Below are positions 61,545 through 64,000 of a stretch of 64,000 bases of DNA, piece after piece. Below the pieces are notes generated by a model, which did not search any database, was not told where the DNA came from, and was given only the letters and a program-made list of their open reading frames with translations. How positions within the stretch are numbered: the first letter of the stretch is position 1; the number at the start of each line of letters is the position of its first letter. Source of the stretch: JAITWN01 sp964437335 (GTDB taxonomy: Bacteria; Pseudomonadota; Gammaproteobacteria; SZUA-140). Position numbers and translations under genes: made by a program. The DNA lies in the NCBI GenBank assembly GCA_964437335.1, contig CAYTGL010000007.1, positions 31,441 to 95,440 on the forward strand. Reading direction: 5' to 3'.

Positions 61545-62966
61545 ATGATGACGATGCAGCCGTCACAAGAAGCGATCCTCCATGAACTCCATCGCTCGCT
61601 CGACGAGCGGTGGCGTCCCGAGGATGTTGCACAAAGGATTCTTCGGCTGCTCGATCTGGATCGTGCCGAGCGCCGCACGCTGGAAAGGGCAGCCCAAGCC
61701 GGTCGGCAGAATCTCTGGTCCTCCATGTCCTCCGACTTCGACCGTCCAAAAGACATGAGCCGCCGATTGGCCGTGGCCGAGCAATTGTTCGGCAAGAAGG
61801 TCGAATTCGCTCCCGATGACGTGGCGAAGATCGAGGAATGGATCAGGCAGGCCGAGGAGTCCATCGGCAAGAAATTCGGTCGGAATGACTTCAAGTACGA
61901 CCGCCTGGCGAAGGAGGAGCGCCAAAAGCTCGGCATCGACTTTTCCCGCCGCCAGTACAACAAACGGTTCCGCCTGGCGGTGCGCCTGGAACGCAAGGCC
62001 CGCACGTTGGCCCGAGAACAAGTCAAGCGGGCGCTGACCCTAGCGAGTAAGAATCGGCTGGCAGCTCGTATCGGCTGGGAAGATTTCGGCTCGGACCTCA
62101 CCACGGCTTGCTTCATCACCTACTACGTCGCCCGCTGCAACCTGCGGAGCGTGTTCACGAACACGTCGCAGGCTCGTCCCTATGACGAAATCTGCGAGAT
62201 GCTAATACGGCGTTGCAGCCGACAGCAGGAGCAGACGAACTGGTGGGCTATCGCTCACGTCCTGCCGACCCGTGAGGTCATTCGCCATCTCGATGACGAG
62301 CAGAAAGGCGTGCTGCTGGCCGAATACTTCGACCTGATGCACGAAGCGGCGATGTTCCTCAAGGAACTTTGGGAAGCGAACGACGTGGGCGAGGACATGG
62401 TGGTTCGCCGGGGGAACGACTCAACCACTTGGAACGTAACCGCAGGAGCGTGGAACAAGCTGCGGGAGGGCTGGTTCTCGTTGATGTATGACCTCGGCAT
62501 GGTCGATGCCGTCGAGCAGATGTGCCCCGGTAAGGTATTGCGGTTGATGGCCGCCGACGTGGCGTGGTGGCATCGGCAATCGGGCGGCGGTCTGCACGAA
62601 GATACCAACGTCTGGAAGGAACTTCCTCGCCCGTGGGAAGTGCTGCCGGGCAATGCGATCTGTCCAATGTCTCTGGTAGAAAGCGTCTGCCAGCGACACG
62701 GACTCGATCCGGTAAAATCAGGCTGGTCGGCCCCAAGGCCCGGTCGGCACATCGAGCGGTTCACGCCGACGCCTGAACTGGTTCACGGCGTCGTGGTCGG
62801 CTCTCCACTGCTGGCCGCCGTGTTCCGAAAGGCCGGTGTGTTTTCGGGCAAGTCGGTGAAAGCGGCTGTGCCCCTTGCGACCGTGGACGAAATCCGTAAT
62901 CGTCATTGGTGGCAACAGGAGCAACGCAAAGCAGAAAACTCCACGGATGAATCATCGACGGTGTAG
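61545..62966 (+). CDS. Hypothetical protein with 3' end inside tRNA-Lys
   Basis: A 473-residue protein. N-terminal part helical and highly charged (about 1-170: QEAILHELHRSLDERWRPED, RQKLGIDFSRRQYNKRF); the rest contains Trp-rich blocks (TNWWAIAHVLPTREVIRHLD, WNVTAGAWNKLREGWFSLMY, VAWWHRQSGGGLHEDTNVW). No family recognised, though the Trp and Arg-rich composition is typical of proteins on planctomycete mobile elements. The stop codon, TAG, belongs to the conserved TAGCTC of the following tRNA gene, so the coding region overlaps the tRNA by ten bases. An ATG at 61554 is an alternative start. Confidence 0.65.
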   Translation: MMTMQPSQEAILHELHRSLDERWRPEDVAQRILRLLDLDRAERRTLERAAQAGRQNLWSSMSSDFDRPKDMSRRLAVAEQLFGKKVEFAPDDVAKIEEWIRQAEESIGKKFGRNDFKYDRLAKEERQKLGIDFSRRQYNKRFRLAVRLERKARTLAREQVKRALTLASKNRLAARIGWEDFGSDLTTACFITYYVARCNLRSVFTNTSQARPYDEICEMLIRRCSRQQEQTNWWAIAHVLPTREVIRHLDDEQKGVLLAEYFDLMHEAAMFLKELWEANDVGEDMVVRRGNDSTTWNVTAGAWNKLREGWFSLMYDLGMVDAVEQMCPGKVLRLMAADVAWWHRQSGGGLHEDTNVWKELPRPWEVLPGNAICPMSLVESVCQRHGLDPVKSGWSAPRPGRHIERFTPTPELVHGVVVGSPLLAAVFRKAGVFSGKSVKAAVPLATVDEIRNRHWWQQEQRKAENSTDESSTV

Positions 62967-63030
62967 CTCAGCGTGGTAGAGCGCCCGGCTCTTAACCGGG
63001 TGGACGCTGGTTCAACCCCAGCCACCGTCG
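62957..63030 (+). tRNA. tRNA-Lys (CTT)
   Basis: Cloverleaf: acceptor GACGGTG with CACCGTC, D arm with GCTC ... GAGC, anticodon stem CCCGG / CCGGG around loop CTCTTAA (anticodon CTT, reads AAG), T stem GCTGG / CCAGC with loop TTCAACC. Discriminator base G; no CCA encoded. It is followed directly by a strong terminator hairpin. The preceding gene runs into its first ten bases. Confidence 0.93.
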
Positions 63031-63038
63031 TGCTTGTT

Positions 63039-63074
63039 GAGAAGCCCTCGCTCCTTGCGGGGCGAGGGCTTCTC
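63039..63074 (+). terminator. Terminator hairpin after tRNA-Lys
   Basis: GAGAAGCCCTCGC and GCGAGGGCTTCTC make a 13-bp stem around a 10-base loop, nine bases after the tRNA. The 3' arm region matches the hairpin at 61477-61501 over 18 bases. Confidence 0.7.
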
Positions 63075-63095
63075 TCTACCGACTCCCCACTTCGC

Positions 63096-63419
63096 ATGCG
63101 CCATCGTGTCCACAACAGCCTGAACTTGATCTATTCCCCTGGAACCCAGGTCGTCACCACCAAGCCGGTGCAGGGGAATAATGGCCGCATTGCGCACCCG
63201 ACTGGGGCTGTCGGCGTAATCGTCAAAGCGCCGGTTGATCGACAACACTCCTACCGGGTCCGGTTCACGGACGGCTTCGAGGCGGCGATCCAGCACGACA
63301 ACCTGATTCTGCTGGCAGAATACAAGCAGGGCAGCATCAACGATTCCGGTGAAGTGCTGTCCAGCCACGGCCTGTTTGATCGGGTCGTCTTCCGCTGCGT
63401 TATCGGCTCTCGGGCTTAA
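63096..63419 (+). CDS. Truncated protein: small N-terminal domain plus start of nucleotidyltransferase
   Basis: 107 residues. The first part (LIYSPGTQVVTTKPVQGNNG, HPTGAVGVIVKAPVDRQHSY, RVRFTDGFEAAIQHDNL) is a small beta-barrel-like domain. It then reads GLFDRVVFRCVIGSRA and stops; VIGSRAYGL is the usual beginning of a nucleotidyltransferase fold in proteins with this N-terminal domain, where catalytic D-x-D would come shortly after. So the enzyme domain is cut after 15 residues by a TAA. The gene may be a fragment, or the barrel may work alone. Confidence 0.5.
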   Translation: MRHRVHNSLNLIYSPGTQVVTTKPVQGNNGRIAHPTGAVGVIVKAPVDRQHSYRVRFTDGFEAAIQHDNLILLAEYKQGSINDSGEVLSSHGLFDRVVFRCVIGSRA

Positions 63420-63525
63420 GGGGCAATCAGGAGCCTGCACTGGCACCGCCTGGAATCCCTTCCGTGCCAATCCCTGGCCCAATATGCAGGCTGGAAAGTG
63501 TTCCAGGTGGCCCCTAAACAGCAAA

Positions 63526-63553
63526 GCCCTGCCCGGCTCACGCCAGGCAGGGC
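63526..63553 (-). terminator. Hairpin downstream of minus-strand gene
   Basis: GCCCTGCC pairs with GGCAGGGC, with further pairing inside the loop (GGC/GCC). It sits 37 bases after the stop of the minus-strand gene 63591-63887 and so probably ends its transcript. Confidence 0.55.
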
Positions 63554-63590
63554 CTTGTCGAATCCGATCAATTCCCCGATTGAACAAGGC

Positions 63591-63887
63591 TCACGCCGCC
63601 TGCATTCTTCGGATGATCGCCAGAGCCTCGTCGCTCCAGTGGAAGCCTGACTCCAGGTCCAGATCACGGATGCTGGCGTCTTCGGGCAGATCTTCAAGGA
63701 AGGCCAACGCCTCCCCGAATCCCAAGACCAAGCACTCAATCGGGTAGTCGGTCTCGCCTTCCTTGAGCAACTTGAACACTTGGTCTGCAAGGGCTTCGCA
63801 GTCGGCCGGTACGTCGTACCGCTCACGCTGCTCCTTGGCGGCCTTCGTGGTTTGCTTCTTCGCAGCCTTCTTCTTCGTGGTCGTCAT
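63591..63887 (-). CDS. Small hypothetical protein with Lys/Ala-rich N-terminus
   Basis: A 98-residue protein: MTTTKKKAAKKQTTKAAKEQ followed by an acidic folded part (CEALADQVFKLLKEGETDYP, EALAFLEDLPEDASIRDLDL, FHWSDEALAIIRRMQ). GGGAG lies before the ATG at 63887. The basic tail looks like a histone H1-type DNA-binding extension. Unknown family; intact, with own terminator. Confidence 0.6.
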   Translation of the reverse strand: MTTTKKKAAKKQTTKAAKEQRERYDVPADCEALADQVFKLLKEGETDYPIECLVLGFGEALAFLEDLPEDASIRDLDLESGFHWSDEALAIIRRMQAA

Positions 63888-64000
63888 GGGCGTCTCCCAG
63901 GTTTCTTGCTTCCCGGTGGGCCAGATCGGAGAAGCGGCGAAAATTTCGTAACTGCTCAATAACCCCTCTGCGGCTGTGCGCAGTGGTGGGTGTGGCGGTG

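Noticed and set aside
1..64000. CRISPR array
   Set aside because: I saw no regularly spaced short repeats; the repeated stretches are hairpins, promoter-like motifs or protein repeats.

Overview
The window is bacterial, and its orphan-gene families (the paired HTH modules, the small SEC-C gene, signal peptide plus Big_5 proteins, DUF1653-cupin fusion, Csp-type copper protein) fit a member of the Planctomycetota best. That assignment is an inference from gene style, not from a marker gene. Coding density is high on both strands and GC is moderate.

Layout. (1) 1-7.5 kb: a mobile-element backbone on the minus strand with a DUF932 phage/plasmid-type protein, a large PIN-like protein, and a RuvB-like ATPase / AlpA-like HTH / tyrosine recombinase operon. 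Three minus-strand genes here share an upstream motif. (2) 7.6-12 kb: conserved hypothetical genes mixed with broken ones (an in-frame stop, a truncated phosphoesterase, a 3' remnant). (3) 12-19.8 kb: accessory genes (PIN_8-like nuclease, a membrane protein followed by two tiny genes sharing a G-x-x-PP-x-x-P tail motif, a 24-residue repeat protein, DUF4262) and a dead prophage module (HNH, P27 terminase small subunit, N-terminus of terminase large subunit) interrupted by minus-strand membrane-protein genes.

(4) 19.8-40.8 kb: the centrepiece, a roughly 20 kb co-directional defence operon behind a divergent XRE regulator. It holds a DrmD-like SNF2 helicase, a giant Eco57I/DrmMI-like DNA methylase, a small PD-(D/E)xK-like protein, a 1917-residue DruE-like DEAD/DUF1998 helicase with a C-terminal Vsr-like domain, a RelE-fold/UvrD fusion, and then a GajA-GajB (Gabija-like) pair. 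It mixes parts of class 1 DISARM and Druantia and lacks separate drmA, drmB and drmC genes, so it is a candidate for a new hybrid system. A likely logic is self/non-self marking by the methylase with helicases and nucleases acting on unmodified DNA.

(5) 40.8-53.7 kb: more defence-type genes (EEP nuclease, a hypothetical/TPR pair, an AbiJ/STM4504-type HEPN protein with a transglutaminase-like partner, a DUF4935 PIN protein, a DUF4365 endonuclease-like protein, another HEPN-like protein, and a beta-class DNA methyltransferase with a repeated HTH module). (6) 53.7-64 kb: small orphans, then housekeeping-like and metabolic genes (cupin, secreted alpha/beta hydrolase, MBL-fold hydrolase, ICMT-like methyltransferase, copper storage protein, macro domain), and finally a tRNA-Lys (CTT) whose 5' end overlaps the preceding gene.
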